Below, in pieces: positions 21,823-35,200 of a stretch of 64,000 bases of DNA; positions within the stretch are counted from its first letter, which is position 1; each line of letters opens with the position of its first letter. Source of the stretch: Struthio camelus (taxonomy: Eukaryota; Chordata; Aves; Struthioniformes; Struthionidae); assembly GCF_040807025.1 (NCBI RefSeq), contig NC_090982.1, forward strand, positions 53,179,112 through 53,243,111, written 5' to 3'. A program made the position numbers and the translations under genes. The notes under the pieces are model-generated. The model had not been told where the DNA came from, ran no database searches, and saw nothing but the letters and a program-made list of their open reading frames with translations.

Positions 21823-22052
21823 GCTTAGCTAACCTTAATCACAACAGTGTATTGGATCCTCTTGACTATACAGGCTTCAGTGAACATTCCCATCAAGAAA
21901 AGCCTGTGATCATCAGGGACAGGTTCATATATATAAATGTGTATAACAGGCTCTATTTATGTCTTGGTAATTCTGCTGCTGACTACTTAATTGAGTGAAT
22001 CATGACAGTGCTTCTTAATACATGATGTTATTTTGCCCTTTATGTACATGAA

Positions 22053-22066
22053 AATAAAAGAATAAA
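22053..22066 (+). terminator. SKIC3: SKIC3 poly(A) signals (two AATAAA)
   Basis: Two canonical AATAAA hexamers lie at 22053-22058 and 22061-22066, followed within about 35 bp by T/GT-rich sequence (TAGTGTTACTTGTTT) suited to a downstream element. Cleavage is expected at about 22,080. Confidence 0.85.
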
Positions 22067-22085
22067 GCAATGATTCAAATCTGCT

Positions 22086-25000
22086 AGTGTTACTTGTTTC
22101 GAGCTTCTGACGATAGAGTCAAGATAGTTGTCTGTTCCTGGTTTAAAATTTCCTACAGCTGCCATCTGTATACCAAAATCATATAATGACTTTGAGGCAT
22201 GTGCAGTGTACCTCATATTGCAGAGGAGAAAGGATGCTTCCAGTACATGCAGTGCACTGCTGAATTCAGCATATATTTGTTTTCGGGACTGGTTATATCG
22301 GACTTAAAGAAAGCAGCTGCTGAGCTGACAGGCGGGATGATCTAGGGGCTCCTCCTCTAGTACATCTCAGCTAGCAGTCACGCACAGTGATCCGTGGAAG
22401 GCAGGCAAAAGCATCAAGCTTGCCGCTGCTATTTTAAACAGGGAAAATTAAGCTTAATAGGCTGGGTTTCCTCCTCTGTGGAGGTGAGCTCTCTGAATGG
22501 TAAGAATCCCTTCTTGTCTCCCACACTTTCATTCTCCCACCCATCTCAATGCGAAATATCTTTCCTTAAAAAGATTTTTTTTGTTAAATCTAGACCACTT
22601 GTGATTCCCTTCACAGCCTGTTGTTGCGTAGTCTTGAACTATTAGTAACTCACAATATTAAAAAAAGAATGTCACAAAAGCCAGACTCGTGACTACCAAG
22701 ATTAGCTAAACTTTTTTAAGCTTCCTGCAGTTAGAGCCTTGAAAGCTCTTACAGGCTATAGTTCATATCACTGTATATACTCTTGATATTTACGTGCTGC
22801 CTACTCTGGTGGTGGGAGAGCTGGCAGCCCTAGCCTGATGACGGCACAGTGACTGCCTGCCCTCCTTAGTGCAGTACGGAAGTGCTTCTGCTTCACTGTT
22901 AGACTATACTCTGTTCAGTACTAAACCTTAAACATTTTCTAATGCCTAGGGGAGCAAGCAAATAATGAGGCTAGAGAAGCCAGCTAAGTAACTGCCAACT
23001 GTGAATACTCTGTGTATTTAAAAAAAAAAAAAATAGTACAATGTTTTCTCTCTTCAGAAGACCATAAAGTTACTTTATTTTTAATATGATTAGTGTTGAA
23101 CTCCTTGAACAGGATAATGCGACTTTGGGCTGTATATATAATTATATGCCCTGCAGAAAGAATACACATCTCTACCACCTACTCAGTGAAAAGTATACTG
23201 GGAACATGATTTTTCCATTGAAGCTTTTGTGAAATTCAAGAAACTGTGAGGTAAAACCTTGCTTTCCTCTATTATGAATAATGTACAACCTCTACAAAAC
23301 CAATATTTGCAGACGGCCTGCTGCACTACTGAAAAAATTCCAGAACTCATGCAGAACAGGATGAGGCAGTCCTATATTTCATACTAATGTAGAGTTCACC
23401 TTTATGCGTTTTTGTATAGTACTTTGAAGTCTAAGCATCACTGAGATGGAGAACAGAGTTGGCTTATGGATTTCACTAACTGGAAAGCCAAAGGCTTGGC
23501 TACTACTAGGGTAGGAGTGGGGAAAAATAGACGTTCCTCAGTTATAATTTGTTTTATTAAGTTCTAAGACAGAATTCCTGCTGACTTCAGATAAGATCAC
23601 ATTTCTTACATTTCCTCTCATATAAACATAACACAATGGTTTGTTCCTGAGAACTTTTTTAATTGATATAAGCTGTGTATGTTAATCTCTGTGGATTAAG
23701 TATGTCTTCTATATTTCTTTTACCGGATTTCTATTCAACTCTTGAGCCTCTCATTTTTACCATGAAAAACAGTAGGTAGTTGCATTAATTTAGGTAAGTC
23801 TTGCCAAACAGTTTAAGAAAAACGTGAATGTATACTTGTATTTCTCAGATACTTTTGCTTGATGAGCTACTTTTTTTTTTTCAGTTCATGGATATGAAGC
23901 CCTAGAGAACTGTTTCAGTGCTACATAAATGCACCTTTGCAAGGCAAAGTTACATCCCTAATCCTGCAGCCCACTTGCATGTGATTTGGGATGAATTTGT
24001 TTTCTACTGAGTTAACCGAACAGGTTTTGTTCAGTGTTCTCAGGGGAGAGAGGGTTCATCTTCAGTTTGGTCACAGTTGAGCAGTGGTAAGTACTGAGAT
24101 AACTACTTAATGCAATTAAGTCACTCAAGTAATATCAACACTGCAAATATGTTCATGTTATCTTAATCTGTGATTATGCCCTCCAAACCCTCGTAGTATA
24201 ATCATACACATCAGTACTTGGACAAAGCAACATTTGGTTGAGGCATGCAACCATGTGAACGAACAGGCAAATAAGTGTGCAGCAATAGTTCTCCCCTTTT
24301 CTCTGTTCCAGGGCTGGACTCTGAAGGTTGTCTTAGCCTTTTTCAGATGATTTATGATACTTGGTGCTTTTAGGAACATGTTCATCAACCCTATACCTCA
24401 CCTTTTCACTATGGCTTCATGTGCTGAGAACTCTTGCAGGCAGGGTACTCTCTTGGGAGACAAATGTGACAAGCTGTACCAACTAGTGCTTTGCTGGCAG
24501 CCAAGTCCCTGGGCTAAAAATTTGTAGAGTGGCTAGACGGAAGTAGAGAAGGGCAGGCTGCAAGGCTGCCTGGAAACCCCGGATGCCGTGCTGTGAATGA
24601 CCCAGTGGACCTAAAGAGACTGTGCTTAGTAGTCTACAGTGAAGACAGAGCACCCCATAACGGACAGAACATGAAGTGAGACCAAAACGTGGATTCAGAA
24701 TAGCTCAGAAACTCCTGCCCCTTTTTAGGATTCCAGTGTGCTCGTTTCCTGCTGCTTGTAGAAAACGTGACAAATACAGCTCTGACCTGAAAGCGTTCTT
24801 GAAGCTGAGAGCCTTTCCCATTGAGTTCTTCCTGAAAGGCACTTAGTCCCTCAGCCTGGCCACAACCAAAATGCAAAAATTGCTTTGACTTTGGTTGCTG
24901 TTTTTTTTCTTTTATAAGTGAGTGGTATCTAGGATTTTTCAGTATTTATTTATTTTAATAAATAAGTTATATTTATTTATTTATTTGCACACCGGAGAAA

Positions 25001-25541
25001 TTTTAACATGCTAAGGTTCCTCCCTGCAGGAAGAAAGTGGTTAATTGCGGAAGGGGAGTTCCCTACTGACTGCAGCAGTCCTGTTTCAGTAGTCATGCTG
25101 TGCAGGTCCAGGCTCCTAGAGAAGCCACTGGGAAGCTGTGATTTTTGAGAAATTTGTCGTCTTGTAGGGTAAGAAGCACAAAAAGTTATAATAGGAGGAT
25201 TATGAGTCCTTTTGAATCTCCTTTTCCTGGAGATGGATGGTATTAAGCTTTCCGAAAACATATTCTACTGCAGAAATTCACATTGTAATTATATTGCACT
25301 ATAATGATCTTATTTTACCTCCTTGCTGAAAAAATACTGATATGTACATTTTACCCTAGACCCGGGAGTGTTTTTTTTTTTTTTTAAGCAAATAAAAAAC
25401 ACACGGGCAGATATGGTTTTGAGTGTTAAGTGCTACCCACCACAAATTTATTTCAGTGAAGCAGAAAGGATGAGAAACAGACCTTCTTAATAATGCATCT
25501 TTTGATAATTAACTTGCATTTTGTCACCTGTACCCCCTTTT
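22086..25541. other. Convergent intergenic spacer between SKIC3 and FAM81B
   Basis: No exons, RNA genes or recognisable transposons are seen. It is AT-rich, with a TTTA-type microsatellite at 24945-24985 and short T and A runs. The FAM81B 3' UTR may extend into the right-hand part. Confidence 0.6.
24945..24985. repeat. TTTA/TAAA microsatellite
   Basis: Two clusters of TTTA repeats are separated by AATAAATAAG. On both strands they generate several AATAAA-like hexamers, so they could act as fortuitous poly(A) signals. Confidence 0.75.
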
Positions 25542-25547
25542 TTTATT
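25542..25547 (-). terminator. FAM81B: Candidate FAM81B poly(A) signal (AATAAA on - strand)
   Basis: First AATAAA found on the - strand after the FAM81B stop codon, about 560 bp downstream. Another lies at 25452-25447. Which is used cannot be told from sequence alone. Confidence 0.35.
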
Positions 25548-26108
25548 AGCTACTTTTGATGATCCAGCAACTTCTTTTACAATCAATCAAAATCATGCAT
25601 CAGTACATATTCTGTTATCAGTTTTCATAGTGCTTGTTACTATGTACATATTGTGTGGAGCTGGAGGAATTTACTAGACCTGATTTCAATCTTTGTACCA
25701 ATCTAAAACCGATGCAGTTTAGGGTAAGACGGGGCTAACGGTACTTTAGAGCTCAACAGCGGATTTCTAAAAATCCTTAAAATAACATGAATACCTTTGT
25801 ATGAAATTTGCTTGTAAAATTTTAAGTCAAGCCTTAAGCTTTTAAGCTTTTTTCTTCTTCTACACTGGAATACTTTTTGTTGTAAAATCAGCATGAAAAA
25901 GGTCTTCGGTGTTGCAGAACCGTTACGCTTGTGGCTGCACAACATGATATGTAGCAATAACATCCTGCAGGGATGGGGGAAAGCAAAAGCAAATGTTTCT
26001 AAAACCTTTTTCTTTTTTTCATTGTTTAAACCACTGTCATTCCTCACTGGAGAGGGCACCTGCAGATGCTGCTAAGGCCTTGCTCTTGCAGTTTGGACTC
26101 CTGGGAGT

Positions 26109-26221
26109 TCAGTTGCATCGTATCTCGGTCGCGTCTTTCTGAATTTTCTTTTTTGCAAGTTTCAGCTTTGTGTTCTGTATTTGTCTGAGCAACTCCAGAG
26201 ACTCACGAATGGATTGAAATC
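26109..26221 (-). CDS. FAM81B: FAM81B terminal coding exon with stop
   Basis: The - strand acceptor is TCTTATACCAG. After completing the split glycine it reads FQSIRESLELLRQIQNTKLK and ends TEIRCN before TGA (26111-26109). The FKSIHDSLSSLQQIQ-type motif of human FAM81B is clearly recognisable, while the last 15 or so residues diverge. The exon has no methionine and is only 113 nt of coding sequence. Confidence 0.93.
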
Positions 26222-29200
26222 CTGGTATAAGAATAGGAAGAGTTAATTAAGTAGCGGTTGCTTTCAGTACGCTAAGAGATCTATTTTGTGAAGGTTTCTG
26301 ACCACCGTTTTGTTCCGAACACGTTAAAGGCAATCTGGTTATTTCGTTATTTTATTGAATGCCTTGGATATGCAATAGCAGTTTATATTGTAAGCTGCTT
26401 GCCATAGGAATCTTATCTTCCAGTCTCCTGGACGATACCAAGCATGATTACACATAGCTGCAAACTGCAACTGATATCAGATTTGTGTGGAGTAAAGCAA
26501 GTACCATGTTGCCTTAGAGCCAAGGTTACTGATTTTTTTTAAGTGGTTTTTTTTTTTTCCTAGTAAGCATTGATTTTTAAGTCTGCAGTGCTTATTTAGA
26601 GTCAAAGTCACGCTCTGTTCCCACTGATGCGCTTGCTAGCGCTACGCTTGTAGCCACAGGTCCGTGCGGTGGGTGACATACCTGCGGGGCCCCAGGGCCG
26701 GTGGAAGTGGGGAGCGTTACCCCGCTCTCCTCTTGCCGCCTCAAAGTGCCCCTGGCCGACCACGTGCTCACGGGCAGCTCGCCGAGAGACACTCGGCATC
26801 TCCGATCAGGTACACTGGGGACTGAACAACGGTGATAAAACCCCAAGCTGGCCAGTTTAAGGAAATCTAATATTAGCACTGTTGACCTGCAATCTGCCTG
26901 CTGGGTAGCAAGGTTTGTCCAAGGATCTCCAGGAGTGCTAGCAAGTGTGAGTGAGAACTACACTTCATCTGAGGTAGATGCTATTTTGCACTGCTTTTTT
27001 TAAACGCTATTAGGAGAACTGGTTTGGTACGCTGCTGGCAGAACGGGAGCTGGGCTAGCCCTGCTCGGCGTGCGTCTGCCTATGTTTGCAGGAATCTAAC
27101 GAGCACGAGATGGGAGTTGACGGGCACGCTTTTTGCTAAAATAGAGCTACAGACCATCTGACGTTCCTTTGTTGAACCACAGTAAAGTCAAATATTGTCA
27201 ATAAAGACTGGGAAAAATTGAATTGGGAGCAGCTGTTAACTAGCTGTTTGGAGACTGCAACAACTTTCAAATTACAAAGTAATCGTTTGACGTTCGCCCA
27301 GTTCGTCGCCTGGATGTTAGTTCATTAGCAAGGAATCAGCCTAACAGCAGATTACAGCTAACGCTCCTCCTCTTAAGCGTGGTGGGGGGAAGTGCCTACA
27401 TGGCAACATGACGGTTGATGGCATGTTTTTCCTTTTGGTATGGCTGTTTAATAGGGATTAACTTTGCCACTGCTACGCTCTAGATAGTGTTCAACCACAT
27501 CGCTATATAGTGTTCAAAATGTTATAGCTTCTGAGCAGGTCTGTGATTCCCGGCGTGCCAGTCTGCCTAAACGCAAGCGGCCGCTCAGCCGGGCTGTGGC
27601 TTCTCTCTTTGCCCTTCCTGCAGCTCTGCGCCCATTCAGCTGCCTCGCTTCCTCCTTTTTGGGCTCAGCCCCTGCTGAAGGGTTGCATGGGAAAGAGCAA
27701 TCGGTGGATGTGAATTTGAAGGCAAGCGTAACCAAAGTTTGGTATAAACAGATCTCTTTGGTCATTAATTCCTGCAGGCAGGAATTTGCGGTTAAGGACT
27801 CTCTCCTCTTAGCACCAGAATCTTCTACGTTGAATATTTTTTTTTTTAGCTACGTCGTTCTTTGACATGCTGTCTTGTACTTATTCAGATGATCTTTGAG
27901 ATAGCCGCGTTTTCCCTTGTCACGCTCTGCAAAGACCCCAGCTGATACAGAGCGTGGCTTGTTACAGCCCTGGAAGAGGGCTGGTAGGTGGGTTGCAGAT
28001 AGCGAAGGAGCTGGAACTGAAGTGAGGAGCTGGGGTCCTAGATCACAGACAGCTTTGAAGATGAGAACCAGACTCTTGAGTTTCAAGTGAGAACAAGTAA
28101 AACGCGAAGCACTTGTTCAGTGATTTTTAGCCATCTGTTTCCTTTGAGAGATGGCTGACTGATTCTTGGATAAGCTGATGTGTCCGTTTTGTTTCTATTA
28201 TCAGATGCAAGTAGAAGGTATTACAACAGATTAAGTTTGAGTGACAGAGGACGGATTAGAGAGGACAAATCTTCCTTGTGGAAGCAATGTGCTTTGTGCC
28301 AGGTGAAAGCCTCTCTAATTGTTGCTGAAAGTTGAGCGGCCGGAATGAGCCGAGAGCTGGTAAAGCAGCTCGTGCTCTCTGCGTTACATTCAAGACGCCT
28401 GTTCCCATAAGAAGCAGCTGCTGTACCGGTATTCAGCAACATTATCTGAATGCTTCCCTTTATCACTTGCATTATCTCTGGGCTATATAGGGTAGCTGTT
28501 ACTCATCCGGATGCCTGTCTCTAGATACTGTTGGTTGAGAGCGGGGAGGAAATGATGAAAATGATATAAAACCAATGAGACAGGATCTCTGCAGCAGGAC
28601 CTGTGGCAAAAGGCAAAGGCTTGCCCTTCCCGGTGTAGCCGAGTGACCTTGTTGATGGAAGAAATAGCTGCTCTTAAAAACTTGGAAAGCAGGTTCAGAA
28701 ATTGCCTTTCAAATGATCTTACCGTGAGATATTTAGAAAGAGAAAGCAACCTGTGTGAGAAAGTCATGATGCCTTTTTGCACTGACAGGCAGGCTAACCA
28801 AGCCATTTAAAAATAACTCCCCTGTAACTGGGGTTTAGGAGAGAGAAAGTCATCTTAATATTTTTCTTACTTTCCTGGAAAGTATTTTCTGCAGCAGCAA
28901 GTTACTGTCCTGTATGAATTTATTTAAGAAATAAATGAAATGAAAGACCATCCTCACCTGATCTATATTCGTTCTGGATTTCCTCCAGCTCGTTCCAGAT
29001 TTGTCTTTCAAATCTAGTGATTCTTGCATGCAGGGTTTTTTCATCATTCTTCATCTGGTTCAACTGCTTTTCATACTTCTGTGGTTTATCTGTTCTTTCT
29101 AGCTTTAGTGACAGAAGCAGAAGCTTGTCTTCTAGTCTTTTTTCTGCTGTTTCCTTTAAATAGATAACATAGCAACACATTTATAGTAGAACATTTTATA

Positions 29201-32200
29201 CGGCCACCATTAAAATGTCTTCTGGCAAACATGAATTCAATGAGTCTTCCTTCCTAATTCCCGTCAGTAACAGCACTGAATAAATGCAAGTGAGGACTGG
29301 TACCCTCAGAGGGTAGTCAGTCTTCCCTTTCCCAAATGACCAGATACCCTGCAAAACAGGGGATGGGCTAACATAAAGCATATTTCTTTTTTTTTTTTTC
29401 CCCTGTCTTTTTTTTTTTTTTTAAGTTGAATTCAGATTACCCCTTTCAGGCTGCTGTCCTGTGCTTGTCTCAAACACAAGCTCCTAAGCCACCTAAGGGG
29501 GTGAAACATCAAGGAGCAAAGCCTGATTTGTCACCAGTGTGAATGGGGAGACTGAGCCTTGTAACAGCTGCGTAACTAAACGGAGGTGAGCAGTCCTCTC
29601 CCTCTTTCCAGCTCTGTGAAGCTCCTGAAGGCAGTCCCACCTCTTCTGAAGCCTGCTCATACGAGTGCTTTGCGGTTGCCTGCCCCTTTCTTGCTCTTCA
29701 AGTTGCATCGAGTCCTTTCAAATTGACAGTCAAATCTCTGCTCTTGCTCAGCAGAGCTGCTTGCGTGGCCCAAGACCCTCGCGGGCCCGGAGCAGCAGCG
29801 GGTTCTGTCTCTGAAGGAACCTGTGCACAAGTGGGGCAGTTGTTTGAACCGAAGTAGGGTTTAGGGTGGTGGTGAAAACGCACTTTGAGTTTACAAATTG
29901 TGCTTACTCACAGTGCAGGTGAGTCAGCTCCTGGAATAACCCAACAGCTGCCTATGCTCCCCAGGCACCTCCAGCTCCTGGCAGCTGAACTTCCAGGTCA
30001 ACCAGTGTCCCTGTTCCTACACCTCTGGTGATGCGCAGAGTTACTCCCATCTTGATTTGGTAAGACGCTAATAAATCAGGTCACTTTCTGAAAGCGTAGC
30101 AGCTGGCTACGCAGATAGGGCCTGACTGAGCAGGGCCAGGTACCTCCTGGTGGACGCAGGAGGAGCTCCTCTCCAGCTACGTCTATCTCCAGCATTCGTG
30201 TCCTTCAACGACACCAATTTTCCCAGGCCCTGAGCTGCGTCTCCATCCAAATGACACTGTGCGTGACAGTGCGCATATGTGTATACATATGCAGAAGTGT
30301 AAATACACTCTTTGTTATTTAATCTGTTTAAAGGTGGCTGTGAAAGCTTTAACTCCCAGTGACTCTATTGTTTGGCACAGCAGTCCCCCTTAGGAGAGAA
30401 TAACCATGCACGATGGTGTGTTTTCTGCGAATTAGCACAAAAATTATATTAGCAGAGGAAGTGAATTCTAACAGGGTCTTTGAGATAATAGCTGACAGGT
30501 CAGAAATGTTTTGAATGTCTTCCCTGTTGTGCACTAGCACTGGTTGTATTGAGTGCTGGAGATGATTAGACATCTTTAAAGTTCAAGGGCATTTTGTAAT
30601 AATTTTGTTTTGAATCATTTCTGAATTTGACCTTTGATAAGCAGTCTTCAGCCTCGCGGTAAGACTTGGCGATAATATTTTAAGAGTTTTTAACTCTGAA
30701 GATGAGTGAGCTACATGTAGCAAAGGAGAAGAAGCTTTTAATGCTGTGAAAGAATTAATTAAAATATATTGGTTTGGTGCCAAATGCTAACTGCTGCTAT
30801 AGAATCTAAATTCTGCTGAATTTTAAAATATGAACTGCAGCATAATAATGAAATTCCTATATTTAAACATAGGCAGAGTTTACACAGAAGATCCCTTCTT
30901 CTCCTAAGCTTGTCAATGGCTGAAACTTAATGATGTTCACGGGGGACACTGATTTTCGGGGACAGGAAAGAGCCGTTACCTGGTAAGTCAGGGGTATGCA
31001 CTTCCCTGGATGTGAAATGGTAACATAATGCAGTAAGCTCTTGTTTCCCAGGTTGCCCAGAGTTGTGCAATCTTCATCTCTGGAGACACCTACAGATAAC
31101 TGGACGCAGCCCTGGGCTGCGCCTTTGCTGCGGGCCCTGTCTGAGCGAGGAGGTGAACCGCCACTGCCAGAGGTCCCTTCCAAAACAAATCAGTCTGATA
31201 ACGTAATTTCCATACCACATCATTTTGCTGGCTGCCTCCTGAGACTCTGGGGTAACCGTGTTACTGTCACAGACCTGGTTTTTGTGAGTGCAATTTAGCA
31301 CCTTCAGGAATCTCTTGCCAGATCAGTGTTGTGGGGGAACTGCTGGCTCTCCCCAGTCCTAGGAGGGCTCGAAGTCCACCAGTGTTTGTGGTCAGCTCTA
31401 ATAAAAGGTCTTACCAGTCTCTCCTTCATTGAGTGAAGCAGCTGATTCCTGTGGTAGGCTTGATCTTGCTCAGACCTTGTCAACTGCATCTCCGTCCACT
31501 TTCGCTGGTTCTGTATTTGATCTTTGAAGTCATTTAGAATATGTGTCAACCTAAAATAATAATTATTTTTTTTAGTAACAGGACTCAGGTTTAGTCAGGA
31601 GTATGGGGGAGTTTGAGTCACTTGAGTAGATTATTTAAATTACTTCAAAATCGCTTCAGCAGTCTAATAAGCCCTACGCTCAATTATTTTTATTACTCCT
31701 TTCTTTGAAAGTTGTACCTGCATGCCAAGATGAGTCTTCTGTAGTGTGGTCTACTTTAGGAAAATATCTGAGGGCTGAAAGAAATGTTAACTTTCCCATT
31801 TAACTTAACTTTATCCAAAATGGATGAAGAAACTATAGCATCCCATCGAACATTAACTGTGTTGCAGGATACCCAGAAGAGCAGCAAAATCGCTGTTGGT
31901 CTGAAAATGAAATTGAGAAGGAGAGAAGCAGTTTGTAGGCACAAGTGTGTAAGTGAAAAGAGAACGCACCGCTGCCTTCAAAGCAGTGGTTGGATGGGAA
32001 TCGCAAGCCGCGGGCAGCGAGCAGGGAAGGCCGCCGGGGAGCGGCGAAGCCCGGGAGCGAGCGCCTGGCTCCCGGCGCGGCAGCGAGCCCCAACTGAGAG
32101 AGGGGCCAGCAAGTGCTGCTTGCTACATCAGATCTGGAAATTGCCACGTCATGGAGGACTGCGTGTTTTGGATTTTGCTTTTCTTCTGCTGCAACATATA

Positions 32201-35200
32201 ATTTACAGTGTGAGCCATGACAAGATGTGAATTTAGGTCCCTAGGCTTAGTCACAGATTTAAATTTTCACACTTATGCACATGACCTGACTGTAGGTGTT
32301 TTAGGGTAAGTTTTAATGTAATTGTACTAATTTCTAACACATGCTTACATGCCAACAACAACCATTTGAATTTTATTTAGCTTGAATTACAGATTAACTG
32401 TTTGGCCCTCGGTCAGGATACAAACCAACACGTAAAGACCAGGATTTTTTAATTAGACTTTATGCTCAGGTTACTTCTAATATTTAATATCGCTTTTCCA
32501 AAGGATGCTTAGTGAAAGTGGTTTTTCATTCAGCATGACTAATACAGCTTTGTATCAGTCTAATGACAATGATAATTATCAGCTGTAACTGTAAATATTG
32601 GAAACAAGAAATGAACGATAACACAATTTATCTAGGTTAAATGTTACTGCACTTTGCTTGCTATACCCAACATCTTATCAAGATCTTATATACAGTCTTT
32701 TAGGTCAGCTTTTTATTCATTTTAGAAGTAGTTCTAAGTGGTTTTTTTAAAAAAACAAAACCTCGGGAAGTATCGAGTTCGTCTTTTGTAGTCCGCATGA
32801 ACTTTCCTTGCGGTAAGCGCCTCCCTCTGCCTGGTAATTCACGGTTGTTGAACAGAGCGAACATAACCCCGTGGGTTTTCCTGCATCCCTGCTGAAGCAC
32901 CAAAACCAAATGGGTTGGCAGGGAGCAGAGCTCTCCCTCCCTTCCTCTGCTCTCCGCTGCTTCTGGTGTTGCTCCTGTCGTTTCGCCGGGACCAGGGCTG
33001 CGTTTTGGGGAGGGGGGTATTTAGTTTGTTCCTGTGTCCTGACTGGGTAGTCACTCCGTACCCAAGAGTAAAATTGCATAATCAAAAAAAGTGAGAAAGA
33101 CCTTGTGGCAAGCGCACGCCGAGTTTGCTTCCTGGAGCACTAATCGGGGCGCGGAAAGGGAGGAGAGTTTTCATGTTATGTTGATGATACAGAGCAATGT
33201 TCAACCTGAGCAATTTAGAGTGGGAAGGAGGTATGACGAGCTCTTCTCAAACATAACTGAGTGAGCCGCCTGGCTGGAGCAACGCAAGCGTGCACCGTGC
33301 TTGGCGAAGGCAGGGAAACGATGGAGATGTCGCTCTGTCAAAGCTATCGCTACTTGTCTTGAAGGCGGTCGACGGCTCGGGAGAGCAGCGCCTTAGCGCT
33401 GGCAGCTCGGTAAAGGCGCGGGTGAGGGCGAGGGTCGCGGTTCTGTTTGATCCGCTAGCAGGACCGGTGCCGCTCCACGCGCGTCTTTCCTGCGGTTAGT
33501 GGCCGAAGGCTCATCCGTGAGGCGTGAGACCAAGGTCTCCTGTTACTGTGTGGGTTAAGATTGTTCTTGGACAAATTGGAGGGATTTCGTTTCAAGGGAT
33601 AAAGATGAATTAAGCGGGAAAGGACTGATCGTCACCTCTGTTCAAGGGTTGAAAATCGCATGTTGGGTGGTTGGTGATATATGCAATTGGTGTTTGACTT
33701 TGTTGGTCCAATTTCTTCAAAGTTTTAAAAAAAAAGAGGAAAGAAGGAAATATCTAAAGCTAAAAATGAGTTATTTGAGAATTGTTTTTGGGCCCACTTA
33801 GAAAACATTGCACAGTCATAAACAAAGACTGCCTTAGTTGAGAGCCCGCCCTGACTGGTGGGGAAATCAAAGAAAAAAATTAACACTTTATAAAAATTAT
33901 TTAACAAATATTGAAGCTGACTGCAGCGGGTCACACTAGCAATACTGGATTTAACAGAGGCACTAGGGAGTGAGGTGACACGGCCGGTTATACAGATTAG
34001 GCTCGGTGCTCGTGGCGGGGTGCGAGCGCTGTGAGCCGCGGACCTGCCGAGGGAGGACGACGGGAGCTTGGGCCTGTCTCCAAGGCAGGACCTGCTCGGC
34101 AGGGACTCGCGGGCATGACGGACGACTGCGCAGCGCCGTGTTTTATGTTATTTCAGACCTTCTCCAGCTGCGATCCCTGCTGCATGGAGCTTACAAAAAT
34201 TTGCCTAGGGGGGAGCCGGGCTCCAAAGGCAGAGCGTTTGCCTCCGTCCGTGATCCAAAAAAGCTCTGAAGTGTTAATAAGGGGATGCTTGCGGATATTT
34301 AACAAGCGTGTCCTCCAGGATTGCAACAGTACCCCGTCCCGTGTGTGAAGGGATCTAGGGACTGCTTCATTAACGCGGTACCGTTGAACGCCGATACCGC
34401 TAACCTAACGGACCCCGAGAGACGAGCGTTTCCTCCCCTAGCTACGAAGGGCCACGTTTCCTGGCGAGGCACGGCTCCCCTTGAAATTCTGATTTGTTGC
34501 ATGTTTAATTCATCAGGTTTTCAATGACAGCATCAAGTTGGACTGCAACACAACGGCCGGACTGCAGTCAAAAACTGCCGCATCCCAGGCGGCTGCTTGT
34601 CAAATGAAGAGGCTTTAAAGCTGACTTACACGCGCCAGCTCTTCCTAAGCGGGAGCCCCAGCCCGTTCCAGCAAAACAAGCTGAAATTTCATTTTGTCTC
34701 TTTGAAAAGAATACATCAATCTGGTACACTTTTAAAAGAGCGATACCAAAAGAGACACAGACGTAGTCCCCAAAGGGTATGTTGCTTTAATTAAATATGA
34801 TATTAAATGGAATAAAATCCCGACTTTAGGTAAATGAAACTTTTGGATTTCGTGCTAAAAGACACAACGTGAGTATATCTCAAGGTCTTGAAATCAATCT
34901 CTTTTCAAGCCTTCAAATTTTGGTGACGTTTTCAATAAGGTCTAATCAGCTTTCGAGGAACTTGGCTATTGCTTCAATTCAGTAATCCAGTTTCCTTATT
35001 TTCTAGGCCCATTGCAATTCTCTTTTCCTCTTATCTTGGTTTTAGTTCTTGTTCCTTTCACATTATCTCTATCATTCACTGCTCTCTGTCTCACTTTTCT
35101 TCCTTCCTTCCTTTTTTCCCCATTTTTAAATTCCTTCCCCGTTTTAGCTATTTTTTCCCATTCATCCCTATTCCTTTTCCTGGTCTATTCATGAGAACTT

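Larger units (their letters stand above)
21204..22085 (+). other. SKIC3: SKIC3 3' untranslated region
   Basis: The roughly 0.88-kb non-coding tail runs from the stop codon to the poly(A) signals. It contains several T runs (21309-21319, 21342-21352, 21433-21445), a C8-T-C14 run (21457-21479) and an uninterrupted T27 tract (21796-21822). The exact cleavage site is estimated from the signal position. Confidence 0.8.

Noticed and set aside
31784..32230. 148-residue open frame on the + strand inside a FAM81B intron
   Set aside because: The open length results from a CpG-rich islet. Frames on both strands are open and the peptide is low-complexity arginine/glycine/serine.
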